DNA of 64,000 nucleotides from MFD04716-140 sp963703125 (GTDB lineage Bacteria > Bacteroidota > Bacteroidia > Flavobacteriales > Flavobacteriaceae), in the NCBI GenBank assembly GCA_963703125.1, contig OY969790.1, positions 2,790,001 to 2,854,000 on the forward strand, written 5' to 3'. Below the pieces are notes generated by a model that had not been told where the DNA came from, did not search any database, and was given only the letters and a program-made list of their open reading frames with translations. The translations under genes were made by a program, and so were the position numbers. This document shows positions 25,733 to 34,503 of the stretch, piece after piece (position 1 is the first letter of the stretch; every line of letters begins with the position of its first letter).

Positions 25733-27184
25733 CTATCGTTTTAAAGCAAAATGTCCTTTGACCTCTTGTTGATTATTAAAGAATGCCTTGAACCAATAGT
25801 CGGAAGGAGGCAAGTCAACTCCATTGGAAGTGCCATTCCAACCGCTGTATTTAGGATCGATCTGAGTAATATAATGGCCATATCGATCAAATATCCATAT
25901 ACTTTCGATTGTGATCTCAAAGTTGTCCTTTGGTTTAATAAACTGCCAAAAATCGTTAAATCCATCTCCATTTGGTGTAAAGAACTTTGGGAAGGCCTGT
26001 GCGTCTATGTCATGGTCCACAGTCCGTTGAGCTGTACCGCAGCCATTTTTATCGCGAACATAGATTACATGCTCGCCAGTTCTAATACCTTCGAATATTG
26101 GACTTTTTTGATAAAGTCCGTTTATATCATCAATTGCATATTCATAATCACCACTTCCTCTAGTATAAACGGAAATCTCTTCTCCCACTCCGGTTTTTCG
26201 CCTTATAATAGAATCAATTTGCGCCATTTCCGAAGTCACAACGGTAAACAGTTTGGTACTGGCACATTCCCTGACAATACCTGAATGTATAATATTGTTG
26301 TATGCCTCCAGAATATATCTCCCAGGCTCTGTAATGGGAATGGTTCTATCTTGGGAGATCAAGGCTTCCGGGCCATTCAAATCGGCTTTATACCATCTAA
26401 AACCGTCGGCAACGTCAAGTGTTGTTATTAAATAGGGCAATTCACTACTGCATATGCCGATCTGACCTGGAAATTCTATCTCTGGCCTGGAGGTCACCAA
26501 CTCTCCTGAATCAATATCAAAGTAGGGTTCACAAATATCCACGGCCGCTCCTGTAAAGAAGCTTTCCTCAGTACAAGGGGCCAAAGAACCATTTTCATTG
26601 TTCGGCACTACTGAAACAAAAATTACTGTATCCTGGGGAAGATCGTTGGCAGGATCAAAGAACAGGTTATTGCCTACATTTAAGTTATTGACAAGGTCAG
26701 TGCCTCCCTCATTTGTCCCAATTGATATTGTATAACTGGTGGCTGTTGGCGAATAGGCCCAAATAATATCGCTCGTAATGGTCACATTGGCCGCATTGTC
26801 ATCTGGGGCAATGAGATAGGTGCAAGGCGGGGGAGTTGTCACATCCATAGTTGTGAAGGAAATTCCGCCACACGATAGAGGTTGGGCATTAAACAATAGG
26901 ATACTTAAACTTACAAATATTCTTGTATTCTCTGGTAATCCAAGGGGAGCTTTGTAAGAATTTGCAATACCCAATGCCTCTCGATCCAGGATATCCGTTC
27001 CCCCGGGAATTGTACCAAGAGAAAGTAAATATCCATTAATGCCATTTACCTCTGGCCATGCAATGGTCACATCAACTGGAACATCGGCAGCCCCATCTTG
27101 CGGAAAACCTATACCTGGGCACATCTGTCCAAAGGACATAGGCCCAAAGGATAAAATTATTAAATACAGGACCCTTTTTAGCAC
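25733..27184 (-). CDS. T9SS type B cargo protein with gliding-motility C-terminal domain (copy 1)
   Basis: A 483-residue secreted protein. Signal peptide 1-19, then two FnIII-like repeats with the pattern W...G..Y.LS.GT..GGTD (about 22-110 and 117-205), an Ig/PKD-like part, and the C-terminal CHU_C domain: FTPNGDGFNDFWQF, IWIFDRYGHYI, LPPSDYWFKAFF, ending GHFALKR. The last domain directs export by the type IX secretion system and surface attachment. The gene is a paralogue of its upstream neighbour and probably in the same operon (37-base gap). The ligand is unknown. Confidence 0.92.
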   Translation of the reverse strand: MLKRVLYLIILSFGPMSFGQMCPGIGFPQDGAADVPVDVTIAWPEVNGINGYLLSLGTIPGGTDILDREALGIANSYKAPLGLPENTRIFVSLSILLFNAQPLSCGGISFTTMDVTTPPPCTYLIAPDDNAANVTITSDIIWAYSPTATSYTISIGTNEGGTDLVNNLNVGNNLFFDPANDLPQDTVIFVSVVPNNENGSLAPCTEESFFTGAAVDICEPYFDIDSGELVTSRPEIEFPGQIGICSSELPYLITTLDVADGFRWYKADLNGPEALISQDRTIPITEPGRYILEAYNNIIHSGIVRECASTKLFTVVTSEMAQIDSIIRRKTGVGEEISVYTRGSGDYEYAIDDINGLYQKSPIFEGIRTGEHVIYVRDKNGCGTAQRTVDHDIDAQAFPKFFTPNGDGFNDFWQFIKPKDNFEITIESIWIFDRYGHYITQIDPKYSGWNGTSNGVDLPPSDYWFKAFFNNQQEVKGHFALKR

Positions 27185-27221
27185 AATTTATTTTTTTATT
27201 GGAATGTCTGGGAATAATACC

Positions 27222-28676
27222 CTAGCGCATTAAGGCAAAATGGCCCCGAACTACCTTTTTATTAGAGGCCAACGCCCTGAACCAATAATCGGAAGCTGGT
27301 AAGGGACTACCATTAAAATTCCCGTCCCAGCCTCTTGATTTTGGATCCAATTGGGCAATCAAAATACCATAGCGATCATATATATGAATGACTTCAACTT
27401 TAATTTCATGGGCATTCTGTGGCGGTATGTATTGCCAGAAGTCATTATAATTATCTCCATTTGGAGTGAAAAATTTAGGGAAATCATCTCCACTGAGTTC
27501 CTGTTGTATTTGAACCGATGTCATACCACATCCATTTTTATCACGAATGTATATTGTATGAAAATCATTGGAAACATTGTTGAATGTACCAATTGATTGA
27601 TAAGGCCCCTGTGGATGGTCAAGTGAATATTCATAAACACCTATCCCTTCCGTATTAACAATAATTTTTCTTCCCCCGTCACCTAAAAACTCATCAACCG
27701 ATTTTATTATGGCCAATTCCGAAGCCACTACGGAGAATATTTTGGTGTTGGAACACTCGTAAGAAGTTGTAGCAAGTACAATCGTATTATAGGCCTCGTA
27801 TCTGTAACTTCCAATTTCAGTAAGTTGAACTGAATTGGTATTGGATAGTAATGATTCCGTACCATCGGGAAGAACCTTATACCACCGATATCCATCGGCT
27901 TGATCATCACTCTCCATTATCAATGATGATTGATTGTTACAAATGGAAACTTGGTCTGGAATGTTAATTGTAGGACTTGGAGTTATATACTGTCCAGAAA
28001 CAGGATCGAAAACGGGCCCACAATCCATGACCACCGAAGTGGTATCAAAATTTTCCTCGAGGCAAGAACTTGCCATTCCAATATCATTATAGGGTATTAT
28101 GGTAATATAAACCGGACCATCTGCTGGTAGGCCATTTGGTGGATCATACGACAAAACATTGCCAACATCATACCTATCAATGATATCACCTTGTCCTGAA
28201 GCTGACCCTATGGAAAGCAAATAACCAGTTGCCGATGGCGCATAAGCCCATTTTATATTTGACTCTGCGGCTATATTGGAAGTGTTTCCTAAAGGTTCAG
28301 TTAAAAATGTGCACTCGGGGGGAGTCGTTATTGCCTCTGTTCTAAATGATTCGATTGCACAGGTCGTGTAGGGTTGTCCTTCCTTGAAGTAGCTTATTGT
28401 TATATAAATCACCGTATCGGGAGGTAAACCCAATTCAGGTATAAAATAATTATTGAGACCCGAGGAGCGTCTATTGACGATATCTTCGCCACCGGGAGTT
28501 GTTCCTAGGGAAACTACATAACCAATTATTCCATTTAAGGGTGTCCACCGTATTTCCGATTCAACGGGAACATCAATGTCATTATTTCTTGGTGAGGACA
28601 TACGAGAGCATTCCTGACCATACAAATGGCAAGATGCCCACAAAAAAAAGATACCATAAACTATTTTCCTTTGCAT
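27222..28676 (-). CDS. T9SS type B cargo protein with gliding-motility C-terminal domain (copy 2)
   Basis: A 484-residue secreted protein from 28676 (MQRKIVYGIFF); the frame is open to 28763 but that stretch has no signal character. Layout matches copy 1: signal peptide, two FnIII-like repeats (RWTPLNGIIGYVVSLGTTPGGED; KWAYAPSATGYLLSIGS), an Ig-like part and CHU_C (FTPNGDNYNDFWQYI, IYDRYGILIAQLDPKSRGW, GHFALMR). Side-by-side identity in layout points to tandem duplication. It is probably a surface adhesin or a structural protein. Confidence 0.92.
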   Translation of the reverse strand: MQRKIVYGIFFLWASCHLYGQECSRMSSPRNNDIDVPVESEIRWTPLNGIIGYVVSLGTTPGGEDIVNRRSSGLNNYFIPELGLPPDTVIYITISYFKEGQPYTTCAIESFRTEAITTPPECTFLTEPLGNTSNIAAESNIKWAYAPSATGYLLSIGSASGQGDIIDRYDVGNVLSYDPPNGLPADGPVYITIIPYNDIGMASSCLEENFDTTSVVMDCGPVFDPVSGQYITPSPTINIPDQVSICNNQSSLIMESDDQADGYRWYKVLPDGTESLLSNTNSVQLTEIGSYRYEAYNTIVLATTSYECSNTKIFSVVASELAIIKSVDEFLGDGGRKIIVNTEGIGVYEYSLDHPQGPYQSIGTFNNVSNDFHTIYIRDKNGCGMTSVQIQQELSGDDFPKFFTPNGDNYNDFWQYIPPQNAHEIKVEVIHIYDRYGILIAQLDPKSRGWDGNFNGSPLPASDYWFRALASNKKVVRGHFALMR

Positions 28677-28705
28677 CTGATAAATGGACCAAACGCAACA
28701 AGATA

Positions 28706-29539
28706 CTACAAATCCCGCTTTTTTAGAAGGGCATAGGACAAATAGATGAAAATTGCCGTCCAAGCAAGTACAATTAGGATTTCATACCAATGAACGTGAT
28801 AATTTAGATCGAATTTTTCACCAATTTCATTGGCTACGGATTGTACTGCCCCCAAACGACTAAATGGTTCTTTGATTAGATTCCACATTGCGTTTAAAGG
28901 AAAGAACCCCATAATTACGTCAGTAGTGTCTCCATCGAAGAGTTTCCAACGGATCATACCCCTTACAAAACCTTCAAATACCTGCCATAAAATTAAGAAC
29001 CCCAATGCAAATGCCGAACGTTTGACCAGAATACCTAAAAAAAGGCAAAAGGAAAAGAAACCCAGGAGTTTTACAAAAAATGCCAGTAGGAACTCCAAAT
29101 CAGAAAAAATAATGGATAACTCATTAAAATCGGAATAAATCAGTCCTAAAATCATGGAAACCGCGAAAACAAAAATGGTAGAAATGAGCGAAAAGGTTAT
29201 CACGGTCAGGAATTTCGAAAGAATAAATTCCTTTTTGGAAAGTCCGTCAATCAAGTTTTGTTTAATGGTCTTATTGCTGTACTCATTGGACATCATAGAT
29301 ACGATGACAATAGCCAGGAACAATTTGAAAAAAGCGGTAATGAAAGTATTGAAATGCCAGATATATGGGAAATTGAAAATCCCTTGGTCGGCCAAATGAA
29401 ACTTTATGGGGCCGATGTCAAATTTAATGGCCGCTACCAATGCTATGGATGTCAACAGCACAAAATAGGAGATAATCAATATTTTGCTCGCCCTGTTGTT
29501 CCAAAGCTTAATAAATTCTATTTGTAAAAGGCGTACCAT
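28706..29539 (-). CDS. ABC-2 type transporter permease
   Basis: A 277-residue inner-membrane protein with six predicted helices (first at 20-40, IISYFVLLTSIALVAAI). The motif MMSNEYSNKTIKQNLIDGLSKKEFILSKFL is typical of ABC-2/NatB-like permeases. It starts 16 bases after the true end of the ATPase gene, so the pair is an operon. The substrate is not visible; such pairs export drugs, peptides or lipids. Confidence 0.9.
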   Translation of the reverse strand: MVRLLQIEFIKLWNNRASKILIISYFVLLTSIALVAAIKFDIGPIKFHLADQGIFNFPYIWHFNTFITAFFKLFLAIVIVSMMSNEYSNKTIKQNLIDGLSKKEFILSKFLTVITFSLISTIFVFAVSMILGLIYSDFNELSIIFSDLEFLLAFFVKLLGFFSFCLFLGILVKRSAFALGFLILWQVFEGFVRGMIRWKLFDGDTTDVIMGFFPLNAMWNLIKEPFSRLGAVQSVANEIGEKFDLNYHVHWYEILIVLAWTAIFIYLSYALLKKRDL

Positions 29540-29555
29540 TGGTATTGAATTAGGT

Positions 29556-30501
29556 TTATAGGTTTTTGGTCAATGTAAGGAACTGCTCCTCCAAGCTCTC
29601 TCGGCGTTTTACCAGATGGGAAAGTATGATTCCTTTGTCAAAAAGGATTTTATTGAGCTCGGCCGCATTCATTTCTTCTTTCAAATATGCGGTGATGGTT
29701 CCCATTGTTCATTTTTAGTTCTCCAAAGCTGGCATGTTTTTCCAAAAACGATTTTAGCCCATCAATCTGTTCGGTTTTAAGTTCAAAGAAACCATGGCTT
29801 GCCAACATACCGTCAACTGTTCCTGAATATAATTTTTCGCCTTTTCGAAGAATTACGACGTGGCTACAGACCTTTTCAACTTCATCTAATAAATGGGATG
29901 CCAATAGAATAGTGGTTCCATGCGAAGCAATTTTTTTAATGATTTCCCTAATTTGGTGTATGCCCTGTGGATCAAGTCCGTTGGTTGGCTCATCCAAAAT
30001 CAATATTTCAGGGTTGTTCAATAAGGCAGAAGCAATGGCCAGTCGTTGTTTCATCCCCAATGAATATGTACTGAACTTACTGTTCTTACGGTCCAACAGA
30101 CCCACCAATTGAAGTTTTTCATCAATACGATCTTCGGGTACTTCCTTAATTTTGCATACCAGTTTCAAATTTTGAACGGCTGTCATGTAAGGGTAAAAGT
30201 TGGGACGCTCAATGATGGCACCAACCTTCTTTAAAGCCTCATGTGTTGAGCTATTCCCATTAAACCATGAAAACTCCCCACTCGTTCGGTTCACTACATT
30301 CAAGACAATGCCCAAAGTGGTCGACTTTCCACTACCGTTTGGCCCAAGGATACCATAAACATTTCCTTTTTCAATGGTGAAAGAGAGGTCTTTTACAGCG
30401 GTGAGGTAGCCAAATTTCTTGGTAAGGTTGTTTATTGTAAGAATTTTTTCCAAAATAGGCGTTGTTTTAGGTGATCCACTTATACTTGACGAAGAAACCA
30501 T
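29556..30501 (-). CDS. ABC transporter ATP-binding protein, frameshifted near the C-terminus
   Basis: The ATPase partner of the ABC-2 permease. Walker A GPNGSGKST, signature YSLGMKQRLAIA, Walker B ILILDEPTNGLDP and switch LASHLL are all present. The frame breaks at the run CCC at 29701-29703 (GGG on the coding strand) and would stop at 29650; removing one base restores TITAYLKEEMNAAELNK... to a stop at 29556, giving about 315 residues and a normal 16-base gap to the permease. The start is either ATG at 30501 or TTG at 30453, where the fold begins (EKILTINNLTKKFG). Confidence 0.85.
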
Positions 30502-30543
30502 AAATTTGTTACAATATCTCTATTTCTAATTAATAACCGAAGT

Positions 30544-31626
30544 ATGTCAGAGGAACGATTGATGTCCAAAAAAAAGCCTGCCTATCCTGTAAACGAGCGG
30601 CTTGATGCCTACTTGGATCATTACAACCGTAAAATTGAAATTCCCATCTTTTATGAAGATTTGCTGCGATTTTCTGGCTCTGTGGTGGTTTACGATACCA
30701 ATGACGAGGACACCCTATGGATCCGGGTGTTTTATTCCGAATTTGATCGTAAGGAAATTGACCTGAGCCTTAAAAAAGTATATTCCATTCTACACTCAGA
30801 TGGTAGCGATAGCATTATTCAATACCTAAATGTTGATGCGGTAGACTATTGCACTTTTGGTAATTCCAAGCCATTTCGAATAAAGATCCGGAACATCCTT
30901 AATGATAACTTCACCTATTTTTATGTAAAGAAAACGGATGCCTCCCGAATTTATGGATTGGAACTTGAGCATATGCTCTCGCCCTATAATTTGAATTTTT
31001 TGGTTTATAAGGACACCTTGATCGAAGAACACATTGCCGGAATTCCAGGTGATGTTTTTATTAAAGAGTTTCTTCCAAAATGTTCCGAATCCGAAAAGGC
31101 ACAGTTGGCAAAGGAATTTGTGAAGTTCAATGAACGTTGTATGATTCGTCTGTTGGGCGATATGCGCTCGTATAATTATGTGATTGTGCCTACGCACGAC
31201 TTTGACCATGTCGTATACAAGATAAGGGCCATCGATTTTGACCAGCAATGCTTTGAGGGAAAATTAAAAGTTTATCGTCCCCAGTTTTTTAAGGAAAATT
31301 TTTTGATGGTAGAACTTGTTCGGGAAAAATTGCAGCGCAACTCCGTAGATCAATATAAAGTGGAGGAACGCTCTATAGTAGCAAAGCGAATCATCAGTTC
31401 TGAAGACCGCATTGAAGAACTACAGGATATTTGTCGGGAAGATCTAATTTCCATTCCCGAAAACATCCAAATGCTGGGCTTTCAAATCTACGAACTTACC
31501 TTGGACGTTAAATTCAAACGATGCAGGACCATGGGAGAAATACTCACCTTGGCGCTGGACTTCGTAAAACGCAATTATGAGAATGTGAGTATGAAACAAA
31601 TAATTGAAAATCGAATTAAAATATAA
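30544..31626 (+). CDS. Unrecognised protein with kinase-like motifs
   Basis: A 360-residue cytoplasmic protein of no family I can name. A kinase-like order of residues is visible: YFYVKKTD (Lys129/130, like the ATP-binding lysine), GLELEHML (Glu140/142), RLLGDMRSYNYVI (Asp206...Asn211, like the catalytic loop HGDxxxxN) and RAIDFDQ (Asp231, like DFG). Residues 1-115 look like a separate alpha/beta domain, and the C-terminus is helical. It may be a protein or small-molecule kinase or a pseudokinase; this is inference. It is divergent from the ABC operon. Confidence 0.55.
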   Translation: MSEERLMSKKKPAYPVNERLDAYLDHYNRKIEIPIFYEDLLRFSGSVVVYDTNDEDTLWIRVFYSEFDRKEIDLSLKKVYSILHSDGSDSIIQYLNVDAVDYCTFGNSKPFRIKIRNILNDNFTYFYVKKTDASRIYGLELEHMLSPYNLNFLVYKDTLIEEHIAGIPGDVFIKEFLPKCSESEKAQLAKEFVKFNERCMIRLLGDMRSYNYVIVPTHDFDHVVYKIRAIDFDQQCFEGKLKVYRPQFFKENFLMVELVREKLQRNSVDQYKVEERSIVAKRIISSEDRIEELQDICREDLISIPENIQMLGFQIYELTLDVKFKRCRTMGEILTLALDFVKRNYENVSMKQIIENRIKI

Positions 31627-31662
31627 AGACCTTCAGGACGTCATATTTTGTTCAATTAATAC

Positions 31663-32721
31663 CTAACTCTTCTGCTCTTTATTGAAATACACGAGGTAAT
31701 AGTACATTTGCCGCTCTTCGTCCCAACCTTTTTCAACAAATTTTTGTGCCGATTCAGGATTTATGAAATCAAGTTTTATTTGAATGTTCGTATCCAGGTT
31801 GATAACGTTCTTTATTTTTTTTCGGGCATCCGTAACGGCTTTGTTTGCAATGTCAAAGTTTGATACATCCTCAATGCTATACTTTGGTCCTTTTTCGACT
31901 TTATAGTGCTTGAATTCTGGTATCAGTTCAGGATTTTCCATTACTTCATTCAAGAAATTGCTTTCTTCAAAAGCATCGTTTTTGGCAAAATGATTCACGG
32001 CACGGTTCATAAAAAGCACTTCTTGTTGCTTGTCTTCGGCAGGTAAGACCACATCCTTTGCGAAATTCTGACAGAATTTAAGATAGTTTTTGGTATAAAA
32101 GTTTTCATCGGCCAAAGCATCTACACCTAAAAAGTTTTCCAACCAATATTTGGCATCGTACCGATTACTGTCCACAGATAGCACCTTATATCCTTCCTCT
32201 TTTCCTACATTGAAAATGAGGCATCCCTTGTCCAATTTATTGATATTAATACCTTGCTGGATAATTAAATTCAAATTGCTGCCATTTTCCTCAAATTGAA
32301 GAAAATCATGCTTTACTTCACTTTTAAAGATTCCAACGGCATCAACTTTTTTATTGTCCACCAAAAGCCCCGTCAAATAAGCTACATAAACTTCCCCGCT
32401 CTTTATATGCGGGTGGTTTGATTGCTCAAACAAGTGGGTAGCCAATTTCATTGAGTTTGAATGGGTTCGGGATGGGTCATTGAAAATTTCCGAAACAAAC
32501 TTATAAACCTCATTGAATTCTATGTCTACCTCATGGGTCAACTTAAAATAATTTTCTTCCTTTTCCCGAAAGGGCTTAAAAAAGTACTCCTTTAACAGTC
32601 CTGTACTCTCATCATTTAAGGCAAGAGGCTCGCTGGAAAGAAAAATGCCCTCATTCTTATTTTTATTACCAACTCTGTGAAGTGAAATGCTTTCGATTTG
32701 GGTGGGGTATAAGTTAATCAT
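31663..32721 (-). CDS. Nucleoid-associated protein, NdpA/YejK family
   Basis: A 352-residue protein of the 37-kDa nucleoid-associated family: IESISLHRVGNK, EIFNDPSRTHSNSMKLATHLFEQSNHPHIKSGE (the HxxS/LxxH-type core), VYVAYLTGLLVDNKKVDAVGIFKSE and GCLIFNVGKEEGYKVLSVDSNR. It binds nucleoid DNA in relatives; the exact role is unclear. Between it and the next gene upstream lies a heptamer tandem repeat. Confidence 0.9.
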   Translation of the reverse strand: MINLYPTQIESISLHRVGNKNKNEGIFLSSEPLALNDESTGLLKEYFFKPFREKEENYFKLTHEVDIEFNEVYKFVSEIFNDPSRTHSNSMKLATHLFEQSNHPHIKSGEVYVAYLTGLLVDNKKVDAVGIFKSEVKHDFLQFEENGSNLNLIIQQGININKLDKGCLIFNVGKEEGYKVLSVDSNRYDAKYWLENFLGVDALADENFYTKNYLKFCQNFAKDVVLPAEDKQQEVLFMNRAVNHFAKNDAFEESNFLNEVMENPELIPEFKHYKVEKGPKYSIEDVSNFDIANKAVTDARKKIKNVINLDTNIQIKLDFINPESAQKFVEKGWDEERQMYYYLVYFNKEQKS

Positions 32722-32790
32722 GGAGTGTTTGGATTTAGGGGATGGATTTCTTTGGGAAATTCCGTTTGTGTTTATAAAAATTCAATCTTC

Positions 32791-32849
32791 ACTAACTACT
32801 AACTACTAACTACTAACTACTAACTACTAACTACTAACTACTAACTACT
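32791..32849. repeat. Tandem heptamer repeat (ACTAACT)n, about 8.4 copies
   Basis: Fifty-nine bases of a perfect 7-base unit lying right behind a stop codon (32852-32854, minus strand) and 70 bases ahead of the next start on that strand. Copy number is likely to vary by slippage. It is not a CRISPR array, as there are no spacers. Confidence 0.95.
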
Positions 32850-32851
32850 GA

Positions 32852-33355
32852 TTAATTCCAGTTTTCATCAAAATCAAGGTCTTCGTAATTTTCCAAAGTA
32901 TCGTCAAAATCGAAAGTTGGGTCGGCCTCGAAGCTTTTTTCAGGCGGAACTTCAGGCAATTCACCAAAACTAAAAAGTACATTGGGATAACTTCTTCCAC
33001 TCTCAATTTCGGCAACATCCGCAAGTTCAACAAAGAACGTCCACATATTCAAAAAATCATAGATATAGATAAGTTTTGGGGTCTTTTCAGTTAAAACGTC
33101 TTCCAAGAAGGTCTCGTTCATCAATTTTAAATCCGAACCACTTTCGCCCATATCAAAAAGCGCAATCTCTTCATCTTGTTTCCACTCGGCATCACAAGTG
33201 TAGAAGGACGCCATCTCATTGCCTAAAAAACCAAAGGATTGTGCAATGGCATTGTGAAATTCCTCCATGGTATTATCCGCTTCAATCTCCAAATCCCGAA
33301 AGATATCTTCCTCGGCATCTAAGATCACCCTGATTTTATAGATCATCCAACTCAA
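32852..33355 (-). CDS. IS1096 passenger/pRiA4b ORF3-like protein
   Basis: A 167-residue acidic protein with the PRiA4_ORF3 (TnpR-passenger) fold: YKIRVILDAEEDIFRDLEIEADNTMEEFHNAIAQSFGF, YTCDAEWKQDEEI, and FLNMWTFFVELADV with an acidic tail (DFDDTLENYEDLDFDE). The start may be the fourth codon (MIYKIRV). The family name comes from a mobile element, but nothing mobile is seen here and the gene is a normal chromosomal resident. A minus-strand TAACTTTG box (33370-33377) fits a start near 33355. Confidence 0.85.
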   Translation of the reverse strand: MSWMIYKIRVILDAEEDIFRDLEIEADNTMEEFHNAIAQSFGFLGNEMASFYTCDAEWKQDEEIALFDMGESGSDLKLMNETFLEDVLTEKTPKLIYIYDFLNMWTFFVELADVAEIESGRSYPNVLFSFGELPEVPPEKSFEADPTFDFDDTLENYEDLDFDENWN

Positions 33356-33369
33356 TTTTTTAGTGTAGG

Positions 33370-33377
33370 CAAAGTTA
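33370..33377 (-). promoter_or_regulatory. -7 promoter box of the IS1096-passenger-like gene
   Basis: TAACTTTG on the minus strand, a full match to TAnnTTTG, 14 bases before the start. Confidence 0.45.
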
Positions 33378-34403
33378 CAAAGATTTCAGACTTCTATCGG
33401 CTTTTAAAACTTCCAATATCAAATAGAACTGGACTCCGAAGAGGAGGGAAGCCAGTAGCAAGTGCATAGGTTGGCTTGCAAATGGAAAATCTAAATGGTA
33501 CATGGCAAGACCGGTTATAATTTCGGCCAAAATGAGGCCAATGACCCATGCTATTTTAGAATAACCAAGTTTCAGTTTGTAAACTCTATATCCCAAATAA
33601 AAATTCAAGAGCGTTATAAGGATTGAGAACGAACGATGAATATAGAATTGTAAAGTTGGATCTTGTAACCAAAGTTCGTTGGATCCTTCGCCCAGAATGT
33701 CAATTTGGTTGTCAATATATTGACGCACTTGTGTTCCTAAAACCACTTGAATAATTGTTAGGGTCAAAGCCAATATGAACAAGTTTAAAAGCACTTTATC
33801 ACGCTTATGTTGGTTGACCGTATTTCCTGTAATATGTACCAAATAAAACAAAAGTGCAACTATAATGAGGGCCATGAGCATATGGATCGTAATTTTAACC
33901 GGTTCCAAAACGGAGTAGACCACAGTGGCCCCTAGCCATGCTTGAAATACCATTCCAAAAACTACCGTCCAAGCAAGTATGGTAACGATTTTCTTTTTCT
34001 TCCTATATTTAAATGAATAGATGGCCAAAATCAAAGTTGCCAACCCAGCAAGGGCACCGAAAAGACGATTGATGAACTCTACCCATGTATGTGAAGGATT
34101 GAACACAGCGTAATTGTGTTTGGTATAGGTTTCCCAATTGGTTTTCTCGAAAACTGAAGCAGTCTTAAAGTCCTTGTTCGCGACCTTTAGCGATTCATCA
34201 ACGATTATTACCTGACCTTTTTTGTAATCGTGGTTCGGTTTCCAATGTAATTGGGATACCTCGGTTGGAGGAAAGTAATAACCAAAGCATTTTGGCCAAT
34301 CTGGGCAGCCCATACCACTACCCGTCATTCGCACCACCGCACCTGCAATAATAACCAGGTAAACCAACACCAATGAAACCTTCGCAATTTTCTGAAAACC
34401 CAT
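33375..34403 (-). CDS. ctaA: Haem A synthase (COX15/CtaA family)
   Basis: A 342-residue inner-membrane protein with about eight helices that oxidises the C8 methyl of haem O to make haem A for cytochrome oxidase. The N-terminal RMTGSGMGCPDWPKCFG motif is a family hallmark; YAVFNPSHTWVEFINRLFGALAG and IHMLMALIIVALLFYLVHI hold haem-binding histidines in paired helices. No other cytochrome-oxidase assembly gene is nearby. Confidence 0.93.
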   Translation of the reverse strand: MGFQKIAKVSLVLVYLVIIAGAVVRMTGSGMGCPDWPKCFGYYFPPTEVSQLHWKPNHDYKKGQVIIVDESLKVANKDFKTASVFEKTNWETYTKHNYAVFNPSHTWVEFINRLFGALAGLATLILAIYSFKYRKKKKIVTILAWTVVFGMVFQAWLGATVVYSVLEPVKITIHMLMALIIVALLFYLVHITGNTVNQHKRDKVLLNLFILALTLTIIQVVLGTQVRQYIDNQIDILGEGSNELWLQDPTLQFYIHRSFSILITLLNFYLGYRVYKLKLGYSKIAWVIGLILAEIITGLAMYHLDFPFASQPMHLLLASLLFGVQFYLILEVLKADRSLKSL

Positions 34404-34503
34404 TCTTACCCAGACCTTAAATTACCGATGGTAAAATTACTATAGAATACATGAACTGGCTGATTTAAAATGACCTTCTTTCATAACCTATTTGACTATC
34501 CCA

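Noticed and set aside
32791..32849. Possible CRISPR-like array
   Set aside because: It is a pure heptamer tandem repeat without spacers, and no cas genes are present.
32852..33355. Insertion-sequence passenger gene as a sign of a mobile element
   Set aside because: Only the family name refers to an IS; there are no transposase, inverted ends or target duplications nearby.
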